A DNA stretch of 64,000 nucleotides from an uncultured Eubacteriales bacterium (GCA_900546615.1 URDJ01000010.1:1-64000), one strand, 5' to 3'. Shown: positions 1 to 8,273, counted from the first letter of the stretch. Numbers and translations are program-made. The notes: generated by a model not told the origin, from the letters alone.

Positions 1-125
1 ACGCCAAAGGCGCACGGCCGGGTCGTCGAGGACGCCGACCCCTACGGGTTTGCGCGAAACGTACATGGTTGCGAAACCATCACGCCGGTGGTGTACGTCA
101 CGCCGGGCGGAGATGGAACACGCCC
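1..125. repeat. Dispersed intergenic repeat, copy A (cut by window edge)
   Basis: Positions 1-65 align without gaps to 57636-57700 with about 59 of 65 bases identical. The similarity resumes in a CCGGGCGG...CGCCC segment near 103-125, which matches 57742-57766. The core can fold as a hairpin (GGGTCG-T-CG, loop, CG-C-CGACCC at about 20-42). No ORF is conserved between the copies, so this looks like a non-coding interspersed element. It probably continues upstream of the window. Confidence 0.75.
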
Positions 126-197
126 CTGCGGTTACGACGACGACCCGCCGTCATGCATCGATCATCACACCAAACCACTATTGAAAGGACGATATAA

Positions 198-1196
198 ATG
201 GACTTCAAAGGCAAGGACTTTTTGAAGCTGCTCGACTTCTCCACGGGCGATATAATCGCCCTGCTCGACCTCGCTGCCGAGCTGAAGGCGAAGAAAAAGG
301 CGGGCATACCCCATAAGCTCTGCGAGGGCAAGAGCGTCGCGCTCATATTCGAGAAGACCAGCACGCGCACGCGCTGCGCCTTCGAGGTCGCGGCTCACGA
401 CCTCGGCATGCACCCGGTCTACCTCGACCCCTCCGGCTCGCAGATTGGCAAGAAGGAGTCCATCGCGGACACCGCCCGCGTGCTCTCGAGAATGTTCGAC
501 GGCATCGAGTACCGCGGCTTCGGCCAGAGCATCGTCGAGGAGCTGGCGCAGTACGCCGACGTGCCCGTCTGGAACGGCCTCACGAACGAGTTCCACCCCA
601 CGCAGATCCTCGCCGACATGCTCACCATCCGCGAGCACTTCGGCACACTGGAGGGCATCAAGCTCGTGTACATGGGCGACGCGCGCTACAACATGGGCAA
701 CTCCCTCATGATAGGCTGCGCGAAGCTGGGCATGCACTTCGTGGCCTGCGGGCCGATAGAGTACTTCCCGGACGAGAAGCTCATCGACCAGGCGCAGGAG
801 ATAGCCGCCGAGACCGGAGCCATCCTCGAGTTCTGGACCGAGCCGGAAACCGCGCTCAGGGACGCCGACGTGGTCTACACCGACATCTGGGTCTCCATGG
901 GCGAACCGCCTGAGGCCTGGGCCGAGCGCATCGGCGCCATGCTGCCCTATCAGGTAAACGCCAGGGCCATGAGCCTCGCCAGGCCCACGGCAGTCTTCAT
1001 GCACTGCCTGCCCTCCTTCCACGACCTCAAGACCACCATCGGCAAGCAGGTCGGCGAGGAATACGGCCTCGACGCGCTCGAGGTGACGGACGAGGTCTTT
1101 GAAGGCCCGCAGTCCATAGTGTTCGACGAGGCCGAAAACCGCATGCACACGATAAAGGCCGTCATGGCCGCCACCCTCGCCGGGCTGGAAACTTGA
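198..1196 (+). CDS. argF: Ornithine carbamoyltransferase
   Basis: Cytosolic enzyme that joins carbamoyl phosphate and L-ornithine to give citrulline (arginine synthesis, or the reverse step of arginine deimination). The 332-residue length is normal. The carbamoyl-phosphate loop STRTR is at residues 55-59, HPTQ is near 134, the ornithine-binding segment DIWVSMGE is near 230, and HCLP near 271 holds the catalytic cysteine. GAAAGGA stands 7 bases before the ATG. No other arginine gene is adjacent, so the sequence does not tell anabolic from catabolic use. The next gene is a separate transcription unit after a strong terminator. Confidence 0.95.
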   Translation: MDFKGKDFLKLLDFSTGDIIALLDLAAELKAKKKAGIPHKLCEGKSVALIFEKTSTRTRCAFEVAAHDLGMHPVYLDPSGSQIGKKESIADTARVLSRMFDGIEYRGFGQSIVEELAQYADVPVWNGLTNEFHPTQILADMLTIREHFGTLEGIKLVYMGDARYNMGNSLMIGCAKLGMHFVACGPIEYFPDEKLIDQAQEIAAETGAILEFWTEPETALRDADVVYTDIWVSMGEPPEAWAERIGAMLPYQVNARAMSLARPTAVFMHCLPSFHDLKTTIGKQVGEEYGLDALEVTDEVFEGPQSIVFDEAENRMHTIKAVMAATLAGLET

Positions 1197-1221
1197 CATT
1201 TGTTAATTAATATGTTAGACT
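1193..1221 (+). promoter_or_regulatory. Promoter with overlapping SorC-box 1
   Basis: TTGACA (1193-1198), a 17-base spacer and TAGACT (1216-1221) form a sigma-A-type promoter before the SorC-family gene. The half-palindrome TGACATTTGTTA (1194-1205) overlaps the -35 element. Two variants of the same 12-mer lie before dhaL at 2306-2317 and 2349-2360. I infer autoregulation by the SorC-family protein. Confidence 0.6.
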
Positions 1222-1261
1222 GAAGGCGTCCGATTTTGACATCGGGCGCCTTCAGTTTTTG
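1220..1261 (+). terminator. Rho-independent terminator after argF
   Basis: A 15-bp stem (CTGAAGGCGTCCGAT with ATCGGGCGCCTTCAG, one G-U pair), a TTTGAC loop and a following T run. It lies between argF and the regulator gene. The downstream promoter overlaps its 5' arm, so only read-through transcripts from argF carry the full hairpin. Confidence 0.9.
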
Positions 1262-1276
1262 TGTGGGGTGAGCGCT

Positions 1277-2221
1277 GTGATACCGGCGGATAAGCGGATA
1301 GAGCGGCTGACGCAGGTCGCAAGGATGTACTACGAGCGGGACATGAACCAGAGCGAGATAGCTAAGACTCTGGGGGTCTCGAGGCCGCTGGTGAGCGTGC
1401 TGCTGTCGGAGGCGCGGGAGTGCGGCATCGTGACGATCACGATAAACAGCGTCGAGAGCGCGCATGAGCTGCTGGCGAGAAGGCTGGAGAACAGGTTCGG
1501 GCTGAAGCGGGCCGAGGTCGTGGACGACGCGGACAGCGCGGAGGATACGAACAATCTGGTCGCCGCACGGGCCTACGAGCTGTGCTTTCTCATGGACGAG
1601 CGGCCGCGGAGCGTGGGCCTCGGCTGGGGCTCGATGCTGGGCAGGATGGCGGACTATGCGGAGACGCTGCCGGATTTTGAGGGCGCGGCGAAGGGCAGGC
1701 TCTTCCCGCTCATAGGCGGCATCGGGGCCTCGTACCGCGGCTACCACACGAACGAACTGGCGCGGATAGTTTCGGGAAAGGCCGGGTTTGAGGCGGAATA
1801 TCTGTATTTGCCCGCATTTTTTGACTCGGAGGCGGAACTGGACTTCGCCCGGAGGCTCGAGACCTGGGCCGCCGTGCAAAACGGCTGGGACACGATGGAA
1901 CTGGCGCTCGTCAACATCTCGAACTACCCGTCCTACCCCGACCTCGGCGTCGAATACCGCTTCGGCGGCCGGCTGACCGAGCGCGGGGCCGTGGGCCGCG
2001 TGCTCGCGCACTACTACGACGAGTCCGGCCGCGTCATCGAGGCGAGCGTCAACAACGCCCTGCAGGCTGGCGTCGAGCAGCTCAGAAGGGCGCCGCGCAC
2101 CGTCGCCGTCTGCTCCACGCTGCTCAGACCGCAGAGCGTCGCGGGCGCGCTCGCCCTCGGCGTCATCGACACCGTCTGCCTGCCCCGCTCGCTGGCCGAA
2201 AAGGTGCTCGAGCTGCACTGA
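1277..2221 (+). CDS. SorC/DeoR-family sugar-responsive transcriptional regulator
   Basis: DNA-binding regulator of the SorC family, which includes LsrR and DeoR-type sugar-phosphate sensors. An N-terminal helix-turn-helix (about residues 15-50, MNQSEIAKTLGVSRPLVS) is followed by a sugar-binding domain with the segment VGLGWGSML, typical of the family's phosphosugar site. I chose GTG at 1277 because GGGGTGAG lies 5-6 bases upstream; an upstream in-frame TTG at 1259 has no ribosome binding site. About 314 residues. It precedes a dhaL-dhaK-aldolase operon and probably controls it through the TNACATWYGTTA boxes before both units. The effector is unknown. Confidence 0.88.
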   Translation: MIPADKRIERLTQVARMYYERDMNQSEIAKTLGVSRPLVSVLLSEARECGIVTITINSVESAHELLARRLENRFGLKRAEVVDDADSAEDTNNLVAARAYELCFLMDERPRSVGLGWGSMLGRMADYAETLPDFEGAAKGRLFPLIGGIGASYRGYHTNELARIVSGKAGFEAEYLYLPAFFDSEAELDFARRLETWAAVQNGWDTMELALVNISNYPSYPDLGVEYRFGGRLTERGAVGRVLAHYYDESGRVIEASVNNALQAGVEQLRRAPRTVAVCSTLLRPQSVAGALALGVIDTVCLPRSLAEKVLELH

Positions 2222-2242
2222 TAAAATAACTAAAAACCAGCG

Positions 2243-2290
2243 GGCCGATTTGTACAGGGCTATGAAAACTCTGGCAGATCGGCCTTTTTT
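2243..2290 (+). terminator. Terminator after the SorC-family gene
   Basis: GGCCGAT pairs with ATCGGCC, and an inner stem CAGGG/CTCTG shortens the loop. A run of six T follows. It separates the regulator from the dhaL operon. Confidence 0.8.
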
Positions 2291-2305
2291 CTTGTGTACG
2301 GATGC

Positions 2306-2360
2306 TTACATATGTTACACTTATAAAGGATAAAAAAAGCGTAATATCTAACATTCGTTA
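2306..2360 (+). promoter_or_regulatory. SorC-boxes 2 and 3 before dhaL
   Basis: TTACATATGTTA (2306-2317) and TAACATTCGTTA (2349-2360) match the box before the regulator gene (1194-1205) to the consensus TNACATWYGTTA. They flank an AT-rich stretch holding possible -10 sequences. No unambiguous -35/-10 pair is seen. The dhaL ribosome site AAGGAGG follows near 2367. Confidence 0.6.
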
Positions 2361-2378
2361 ATAACAAGGAGGCGCGGC

Positions 2379-2981
2379 ATGAACAGGGACGAGCTGGCGC
2401 GCAGGCTCGGGAGGGCCTGCGAGAGCGTGATAGCGGCCCGGGACGAGCTGACGGAGATCGACTCGCGCTTTGGGGACGCGGACCACGGCATAACGATGGA
2501 GAAGATCGCGCAGGCGGTGGCCGAGGCTGTCGCGGCGTCCGGCGGCGGTATAAATGCCATGCTGGGCGATGCGGCGATGGAGGTCATGATGATAAACGGC
2601 GGCAGCGCGGTGCCGCTCTGGAACACCTGGCTGGACGGCCTGGCCGAGGCCGCGCCCGAGGGCGACGAGCTGGACGCGGAGGGCCTCAGGCGGATGCTCG
2701 GCCACGCGCTGGAGAGCCTTTCGGAGATATCGAAGGCGAAGGTCGGGGACAAGACGATGATGGACGCGCTCATACCGGCGACGGAGGCTGCGCTCGCCTG
2801 CGAGGGCACGGAGGGCGAGATTCTCGAGGCGGCGGCAAAGGCTGCGGCGGAGGGCGCGGAGGCGAGCCGGGACTTCGTATCGAAGTTCGGGCGGGCGAGG
2901 AGCTACGGCGAGGCCACGATAGGCACGCCGGACGCGGGCGCGGTGTCCATGAGCCGCTTCTTCGCCGGACTTGCGGAATGA
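2379..2981 (+). CDS. dhaL: DhaL-like ADP/ATP-binding subunit of a dihydroxyacetone-type kinase
   Basis: Nucleotide-binding subunit that works with DhaK to phosphorylate dihydroxyacetone or a related ketose. The Mg-nucleotide aspartates are seen as D28, D33 and D35 in GDADHG (family form GDGDHG). GDKTMMDAL near 121 and the C-terminal SYGEATIGTPDAGAVS segment are also typical. The 200-residue length is normal. No DhaM phosphotransferase subunit is present, so this pair may use ATP directly, as reported for ketotetrose kinases of this superfamily. It begins an operon with dhaK, an LsrF-like aldolase and a VOC-like gene. Confidence 0.88.
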   Translation: MNRDELARRLGRACESVIAARDELTEIDSRFGDADHGITMEKIAQAVAEAVAASGGGINAMLGDAAMEVMMINGGSAVPLWNTWLDGLAEAAPEGDELDAEGLRRMLGHALESLSEISKAKVGDKTMMDALIPATEAALACEGTEGEILEAAAKAAAEGAEASRDFVSKFGRARSYGEATIGTPDAGAVSMSRFFAGLAE

Positions 2982-3015
2982 CAAATTTACGATATGCTCA
3001 GGAGGTAAAAGTACC

Positions 3016-4014
3016 ATGAAGATGAAGAAGTTCATAAACGACCCCAACACCCTGACCGACGAACTGCTGGAGGGCCTCGCCCTCGCGCACGCGGACATCG
3101 TGGACGTGCAGGGCCACCTCGTCATCAGCCGCGCGCTGGAGAAGGCCGACCGTGTGACCATCGTCACCTTCGGCGGCTCGGGCCACGAGCCGGCCCAGTG
3201 CGGCTTCGTCGGCGAGGGCATGGTGGACATCCAGGTAGTGGGCGATATCTTCGCCGCGCCGAACCCGCAGCTGGTGTTCGAGGCTGTGAAGATGGCCGAC
3301 AAGGGCCGCGGCGTGCTGCTGCTGGTGCTCAACCATGCGGGCGACATGCTCTGCGGCAACATGGTCATGAAGATGGCGGCGAAGGCGGGCCTGAACGTCC
3401 GCAAGGTTGTGACGCAGGAGGATATCTCGAACGCGCCGCGCTCCAATGCTGACGACAGGCGCGGCCTTGCGGGCGCCATCCCGCTGTATCACATCGCGGC
3501 GGCCGCCGCCCGCGAGGGCAGGACGCTCGACGAGGTCGCGGCGCTGGCGCAGAGCTATGCCGACAGCATGGCGACCATCGCGGTCGCGGCCCGCTGCGCC
3601 ACGCACCCGGCCACCGGCGCCGAGTTCGGCGACCTGGGCGACGTGGACATGGAGATAGGCATGGGCCAGCACGGCGAGGGCGGCGGCGGCCGCCAGCCCA
3701 TGAAGACCGCGAAGGAGACCATAGAGATCATGGCCAACGCCCTCGTGAAGGATATCCCGCTCGCTGCGGGCGACAAGGCTTTCGTCATGATAAACGGCTC
3801 CGGCGCGACGACGCTCATGGAGATGTTCATACTTTACAAGGACTGCGTGCACTACCTCGAGGGCCTCGGCATAGAGGTAGTGGCTAACATGGTGGGCGAG
3901 ATACTGACCGTGCAGGAGCAGGCGGGCTTCCAGCTGAACATAGCCAAGTGGAACGACGAGTTCCTGCGGCTCTGGAACACCCCGGCGCATACCCCGGCCT
4001 TCTTCAAGGAGTGA
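3016..4014 (+). CDS. dhaK: DhaK-like substrate-binding subunit of a ketose kinase
   Basis: The subunit binds its carbonyl substrate covalently through a histidine. Residue H219 lies in MEIGMGQHGE, the equivalent of the DhaK hemiaminal-forming histidine. The GGSGHEP substrate loop is near residue 54. ATG at 3016 was chosen because GGAGGTAAAA lies directly upstream; a longer in-frame start at 2971 would overlap dhaL. About 332 residues. The substrate cannot be read from sequence: DhaK homologues act on dihydroxyacetone, erythrulose and other ketoses. The LsrF-like neighbour points to a phosphorylated product that is then cleaved. Confidence 0.85.
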   Translation: MKMKKFINDPNTLTDELLEGLALAHADIVDVQGHLVISRALEKADRVTIVTFGGSGHEPAQCGFVGEGMVDIQVVGDIFAAPNPQLVFEAVKMADKGRGVLLLVLNHAGDMLCGNMVMKMAAKAGLNVRKVVTQEDISNAPRSNADDRRGLAGAIPLYHIAAAAAREGRTLDEVAALAQSYADSMATIAVAARCATHPATGAEFGDLGDVDMEIGMGQHGEGGGGRQPMKTAKETIEIMANALVKDIPLAAGDKAFVMINGSGATTLMEMFILYKDCVHYLEGLGIEVVANMVGEILTVQEQAGFQLNIAKWNDEFLRLWNTPAHTPAFFKE

Positions 4015-4020
4015 GGGGCC

Positions 4021-4902
4021 ATGGCTGACGCAGTTGGGAACAAGGCGGCGAAGGACTACCATCTCGGCACTCCCGCGCCCGAGCAGGGCTTCTTCGCCAA
4101 GGGCCTCGGCCACACGGACTGGGGCATGAAAAACCGCGTCTCGAGGCTGTTTTCGCCCGAGACGGGCAACACCGTGATGCTGGCCTTCGACCACGGCTAC
4201 ATCATGGGCTCGACGGCGGGGCTGGAGCGGCTGGACGTGACCATCGCGCCGCTGTGCGAGTACGCGGACGTGCTCATGGGCACGCGCGGGGCGATACGCA
4301 GCTGCATCCCGCCGACGACGAACAAGGCCGTCTGCCTGCGCGCGACGCACGACAGCTCGGTGCTCTTTGAGGACATGAGCCTCGGCTCCGGCCTCGCGCT
4401 GGACATGGAGGACGCCATCAGGATGAACGCGGCGGCGCTGGCCATACAGTGCTTCGTCGGCGGCGCGGGCGAGCGGGACTCGCTCGAGGCGCTCTGCCGC
4501 GCGGCGGACGCAGGCTACAGGTACGGCGTGCCCATCCTCGGCGTCACGGCGGTGGGCAAGGAGATGGCGCGCACGACGCAGTATTTCCTGCTCGCGACGA
4601 GGATGCTGGCGGAGCTGGGCGCGAGCGCGGTGAAGACCTACTACTGCGAGGGTTTCGAGAAGGTCGCCTCGGCCTGTCCGGTACCCATCGTCATAGCCGG
4701 CGGCAAGAAGCTGCCGGAGGCTGAGGCGCTGGAGATGGCATACAGGGCCATGAGCGAGGGCGCGAGGGGCGTGGACATGGGCCGGAACATCTTCCAGTCC
4801 GAGCACCCCGCGGCCATGTGCCGGGCCGTCGCCGCCATAGTACACCGCGGCTTCGACGCGAAGCGCGCCTGCGAATACTATCTCGAGCTTGCGAACGAAT
4901 GA
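4021..4902 (+). CDS. LsrF-like class I (DhnA-type) aldolase/thiolase
   Basis: A Schiff-base (beta/alpha)8 enzyme of the DhnA/LsrF family. In AI-2 catabolism LsrF transfers an acetyl group from 3-hydroxy-5-phosphonooxypentane-2,4-dione to CoA. The Schiff-base lysine is K205 in AVKTYYCE, AFDHGY lies near residue 58, and the C-terminal phosphate site reads GVDMGRNIFQSEHP, very close to LsrF. Length 293, as in LsrF. It follows dhaK by 6 bases. No LsrK, LsrG or transporter is present, so an AI-2 role is only inferred; a ketose-phosphate aldolase is the alternative. Confidence 0.82.
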   Translation: MADAVGNKAAKDYHLGTPAPEQGFFAKGLGHTDWGMKNRVSRLFSPETGNTVMLAFDHGYIMGSTAGLERLDVTIAPLCEYADVLMGTRGAIRSCIPPTTNKAVCLRATHDSSVLFEDMSLGSGLALDMEDAIRMNAAALAIQCFVGGAGERDSLEALCRAADAGYRYGVPILGVTAVGKEMARTTQYFLLATRMLAELGASAVKTYYCEGFEKVASACPVPIVIAGGKKLPEAEALEMAYRAMSEGARGVDMGRNIFQSEHPAAMCRAVAAIVHRGFDAKRACEYYLELANE

Positions 4903-4917
4903 GAACGGAGGTATGAT

Positions 4918-5241
4918 ATGTCAGCAGAATATATGCACATCGGCATCCCGGTGCTGAATAAGAAGCCGAACATGGTGTATAACGACTGGGGAAAGTTCTG
5001 GGTCAACGAGAGCGTGGACGAGTACGACTACAAGATCGAGTACCTGAAATTCGAGGAGGGCACGCGCTTTCCCGAGCTGCTCGCGAAGCAGCCGCACGTG
5101 GCCTACAAGGTGGACGACGCCGAGCCGTATCTGGCCGAAGCCGACCGCGTCATCTTCGGCCCGGAAGCCCTGGGCGACAACGTGCGTCTGGCCTTCATCG
5201 TGAAGGACGACGCGATCATAGAACTGTACGAGGAAAAATAA
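4918..5241 (+). CDS. Small VOC (glyoxalase-fold)-like protein
   Basis: A 107-residue cytosolic protein. MHIGIPV at the N-terminus and HVAYKVDDAEPYL in the middle resemble the beta-alpha-beta-beta-beta modules of the vicinal oxygen chelate superfamily, which includes glyoxalases and epimerases. No clear metal triad can be assigned. It closes the dhaL-dhaK-aldolase operon (GGAGG before the ATG, terminator after), so an isomerisation or metabolite-repair step in the same pathway is plausible but unproven. Confidence 0.65.
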   Translation: MSAEYMHIGIPVLNKKPNMVYNDWGKFWVNESVDEYDYKIEYLKFEEGTRFPELLAKQPHVAYKVDDAEPYLAEADRVIFGPEALGDNVRLAFIVKDDAIIELYEEK

Positions 5242-5248
5242 CGAGCTT

Positions 5249-5279
5249 ACCCCCGCCAAACAATAAGGCGGGGGTTTTT
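5249..5279 (+). terminator. Terminator of the dhaLK operon
   Basis: Perfect 9-bp stem ACCCCCGCC/GGCGGGGGT with a 9-base loop and a run of T. Confidence 0.93.
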
Positions 5280-5316
5280 CATGTCTCATGGGGCAGAGGC
5301 GTTTTTTACTTCGTGA

Positions 5317-5345
5317 TTGACAATAGATTGACTATGTTATATGAT
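5317..5345 (+). promoter_or_regulatory. Sigma-A promoter of dehydratase-like pair 1
   Basis: TTGACA, 17 bases, TATGAT. The leader of about 60 bases ends in the strong site AAGGAGG before a TTG start. Confidence 0.8.
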
Positions 5346-5410
5346 ATTTACAGTGTACAGAATCGTTTTCCATCCGAAAAAGTGTGCATTCTTTACAAGG
5401 AGGTATCGTT

Positions 5411-6577
5411 TTGTCAACCAAGGACACTATACGTGAGCTGAGCCGCCGCTCTCAGGCCAGAGTGCGCGAGCTGGTAGCCGAGAAGCGGGCGGGCACGCCG
5501 CTCATCGAGTACAACAGCAGCTTCATACCCGAGGAGTTCATCCGCGCGGCGGGTGCGAACACCTATTATATGTGCCGCGGCGGCGAGCCTGAGCCGACGG
5601 ACGCCGTGCTCGACTATATGCTCAGGTTCATGAACCCGCTGTCCCGCTCCATGGCCGGTTACATGGAGCTGGGTCTCGACCCCATCACTCCAAACGCCGA
5701 TCTCGTCGCCATCGCCCAGACCGACTGCCACGTCGGCCGCATCAGCGAGCTCATGGAGTTCAAGGGAGTCAAGGTCGGCAAGGTCGGCGTCCCCGCCGAC
5801 TGGGAGAAGCCCGTGGCCTTCGAGTATTACCTCAACTCCCTGCGCGAGCTGATGAAAAAGGTCGAGGAGATCACCGGCAAGCCGGTGGATATGGACGCCG
5901 CGAGGCACAACATCGAGGTCTCGAACCGGATAAACAGTCTGTTCAGGCGCCTCGACGCGCTGCGCCGCGGCGACCGCTGCCCCATCGGGTTTGAGGATTA
6001 CATGCGCCTGCAGCACCTGAGCTTCTCTACGGGGGAGCCGGAGCAGTTCGCGGACGAGCTGGAGAAGCTCTGCAATGAGCTGGAGGCCGGCTCCGAGTGC
6101 GCACTGCCCGAGAATGCGCCGAGGGTGCTGGTCGCGGGCCGCGTCATCGCCATCGGCGACTACACCATGCCCCGCCTGCTCGACAGCTTCGGCTGCGCCG
6201 TCACCGCCGACATGCTCGACGAGGGCGTCCGCGTCACCGAAAAGGACGTCTGCACCGAGGGCGACCTCTATGAGAATTTCGCGCGCAACCGCTATCTTGA
6301 CAAGCTGCCCATCGACCTGTTCCAGCCCTCGTGGAAGCAGCGCTTCGAGAGGATGAAGGAGCTGATGGCCGCCGGGCGCGTGGACGGCGTTATCTGGTAC
6401 CAGCTCGCCTTCGACGAGATATACGACATGGAGTACTCCTGCGTGGCCAAGTGGCTGGGCGAGATGAAGGTGCCGCTGCTGAAGCTGGAGACGGCCTATT
6501 CCTACTCGCGTGAGGAGATGGGCCCGCTCACGAACCGCATCGAGAACTTCGTGCAGAACCTGAAGGAGGGAAAGTAA
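5411..6577 (+). CDS. 2-hydroxyacyl-CoA dehydratase-like subunit (HgdB/BcrB superfamily), pair 1
   Basis: Belongs to the iron-sulfur subunits of 2-hydroxyacyl-CoA dehydratases and benzoyl-CoA reductases, radical enzymes of amino-acid or aromatic fermentation that need an ATP-driven activator. Candidate cluster cysteines are in AQTDCHVGR and MEYSCVAKW. TTG at 5411 was chosen because AAGGAGG lies 7-8 bases upstream; the upstream ATG at 5384 precedes that site. 388 residues. It is followed after 1 base by the partner subunit. No activator (archerase), CoA transferase or electron-transfer genes adjoin, so the substrate is unknown. Confidence 0.8.
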   Translation: MSTKDTIRELSRRSQARVRELVAEKRAGTPLIEYNSSFIPEEFIRAAGANTYYMCRGGEPEPTDAVLDYMLRFMNPLSRSMAGYMELGLDPITPNADLVAIAQTDCHVGRISELMEFKGVKVGKVGVPADWEKPVAFEYYLNSLRELMKKVEEITGKPVDMDAARHNIEVSNRINSLFRRLDALRRGDRCPIGFEDYMRLQHLSFSTGEPEQFADELEKLCNELEAGSECALPENAPRVLVAGRVIAIGDYTMPRLLDSFGCAVTADMLDEGVRVTEKDVCTEGDLYENFARNRYLDKLPIDLFQPSWKQRFERMKELMAAGRVDGVIWYQLAFDEIYDMEYSCVAKWLGEMKVPLLKLETAYSYSREEMGPLTNRIENFVQNLKEGK

Positions 6578-6578
6578 A

Positions 6579-8000
6579 ATGGCCGGAAAAGAGATAAATT
6601 CAAGGTTTTTGGAGCTCGCCGGCTTTGAAGGCGAGGAGCTTCAGGAGATACTCCCGCGCTGGCTGGAATCCGCCGACACGCTTGGGCTGAGCGACGAGGA
6701 CATGCGCTATGCCGTCGAAGAATACATCCCAATGAACTGGGACGTGAAATACAGGGGCGTGCGGCTGCTCATCGGCGCGTGGACGCGCGAGCTGATGGAG
6801 GTCACGCGGACAAAGCAGTACAAGGCGGAGGGCAAGAAGATAATCTACGGCATCCTGCCGGCAGTCGTAACGCCGTATACGGCCTTCAAGCGTGCGGGCG
6901 GGGACAATGTGCACGTATCCTTCCCGGACCTCATACTGGTCAAGACCCTCAACGGCTTTTTCCACAAGGCGGCGCCGATAATAACCAAGGCGGAGGACCT
7001 GGGTTTCAACTACGGCTGCCGCCACTGCCCGCTGAACAAGACGCGCCTCGCCGCGTTCGCGACAGGGATGATAGCCTCGCCGGACGTCATCTGGAGCTGG
7101 GGCTTCAACTGCGACGAGGGGCCGAAGACCGACGAGCTGATCCAGTGCCTGACCGGAGAGGACTGGCCCTATGTCATCAGCCGCATCCCGCACGACACGT
7201 ATTTCGGCCAGGCGGACGACGAATATGAGCGCATAAAGTATCTGAGCAAGGTCATAAAGTCCGATATCGACAAGATGTGCGAGCTGACGGGTATCTATCC
7301 GACGGAGGAGGATTTCAAGCAGGCGCTTGCGGACGCGGGGCGGTATCTGTTCAAGCTGGGTATGCTGGGGAATCTGGTGTGCAATTCCGACCCGGTGCCC
7401 GTGGGGGGCAACGCGCTGGTGCTGTTCCAGGATGCCGTCGGTGTGCCGCTGAATCACGGGTACAAGTATCTCGAGGCCGCGATAGACGTGCTCATCAAGG
7501 AGTGTCAGGCGGCGGTGAAGGCCGGTGAGGGCGTGCTGCCGAAGGGCGCGCCGAAGGTGGGCAGCTATTTCGTGCCCTTCTGCATCCCATGGATCGACCG
7601 CATCTTCCGCGAGAACGGTGTGGCGACGACCTTCAGCCAGACGCTCAGCCCGAGCAAGAGCCAGATGAAGCCCTCCGCCTATGCGGACGACCCATACATG
7701 GGCATGGCGGAGCAGTGGCTCAAGATGCCTCTGGGTCAGAACATGGGCTACGAGGCCGAATCGATGATAGAAAAGGTCAACGCGAACCACCCGGACGGCA
7801 TGCTGATGGGCTTTTTCGACTTTGACCGCTGGCTGGGCGCGCACCAGAAGATGTGCGCCGAGATCGTTCAGAAGGCGACGGGCGTGCCGCACTACTACAT
7901 CGAGGCGGACTTCTGGGACGACCGCGAGTACAGCGAGGAAGCGCTGCGCACAAGGATAGAGAGCATCTGCCAGATCATGCACACCCGCAAGGGCGACTGA
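6579..8000 (+). CDS. 2-hydroxyacyl-CoA dehydratase-like subunit, pair 1 partner
   Basis: Second subunit of the same superfamily, 473 residues, longer than the usual 370-430. A CxxC pair is at 147-150 (CRHC), and NCDEGPKTDE follows in the first lobe. Late Gly/Asp-rich segments such as MGFFDFDRWLG match the family's C-terminal Rossmann-like domain. Start ATG 6579, one base after the upstream stop, with GGAGGG just before. The arrangement suggests a heterodimer. Direct fermentation, reductive, or assembly roles cannot be separated from sequence. Confidence 0.78.
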   Translation: MAGKEINSRFLELAGFEGEELQEILPRWLESADTLGLSDEDMRYAVEEYIPMNWDVKYRGVRLLIGAWTRELMEVTRTKQYKAEGKKIIYGILPAVVTPYTAFKRAGGDNVHVSFPDLILVKTLNGFFHKAAPIITKAEDLGFNYGCRHCPLNKTRLAAFATGMIASPDVIWSWGFNCDEGPKTDELIQCLTGEDWPYVISRIPHDTYFGQADDEYERIKYLSKVIKSDIDKMCELTGIYPTEEDFKQALADAGRYLFKLGMLGNLVCNSDPVPVGGNALVLFQDAVGVPLNHGYKYLEAAIDVLIKECQAAVKAGEGVLPKGAPKVGSYFVPFCIPWIDRIFRENGVATTFSQTLSPSKSQMKPSAYADDPYMGMAEQWLKMPLGQNMGYEAESMIEKVNANHPDGMLMGFFDFDRWLGAHQKMCAEIVQKATGVPHYYIEADFWDDREYSEEALRTRIESICQIMHTRKGD

Positions 8001-8015
8001 GCGGAGAAACATTAA

Positions 8016-8050
8016 AACAGCGGGGGACTTTTCAGTCCTCCGCTGTTTTT
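8016..8050 (+). terminator. Terminator of dehydratase-like pair 1
   Basis: AACAGCGGGGGACT pairs with AGTCCTCCGCTGTT around a TTTC loop, followed by T5. Confidence 0.9.
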
Positions 8051-8078
8051 GTGCAGCCGGGCCGACGCGCTGAGGCGC

Positions 8079-8273
8079 TCAGTTTTCCCAGAAAAGCTCG
8101 TCCAGCGTCCTGCCCAGCGCGCGGCAGATGGCGAGGCAGAGCTTTATGGTCGGGTTATAGTCGCCCTTCTCTATCGCGTTTATCGTCTGCCGCGAGACCC
8201 CTGCCGCGTCCGCCAGCTGCTGCTGTGACATGTCCAGCGCCGCCCGCGCCGCCTTCAAGCGCAGGTTCTTCAT
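8079..8273 (-). CDS. XRE-family helix-turn-helix regulator (64 aa)
   Basis: A single Cro/CI-type domain fills the whole protein: MSQQQLADAAGVSRQTINAIEKGDY, then the helix ending in FWEN, as in the YozG-like stand-alone regulators. It is translationally coupled to the upstream small membrane protein gene (ATGA overlap at 8270-8273). Such pairs often control their own membrane partner. Target sites are not evident. Confidence 0.85.
   Translation of the reverse strand: MKNLRLKAARAALDMSQQQLADAAGVSRQTINAIEKGDYNPTIKLCLAICRALGRTLDELFWEN

Noticed and set aside
4021..4902. Fructose-bisphosphate aldolase class I annotation
   Set aside because: The DhnA fold is shared, but the C-terminal GVDMGRNIFQSEHP segment and overall length are closer to LsrF. 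The reaction is left open.
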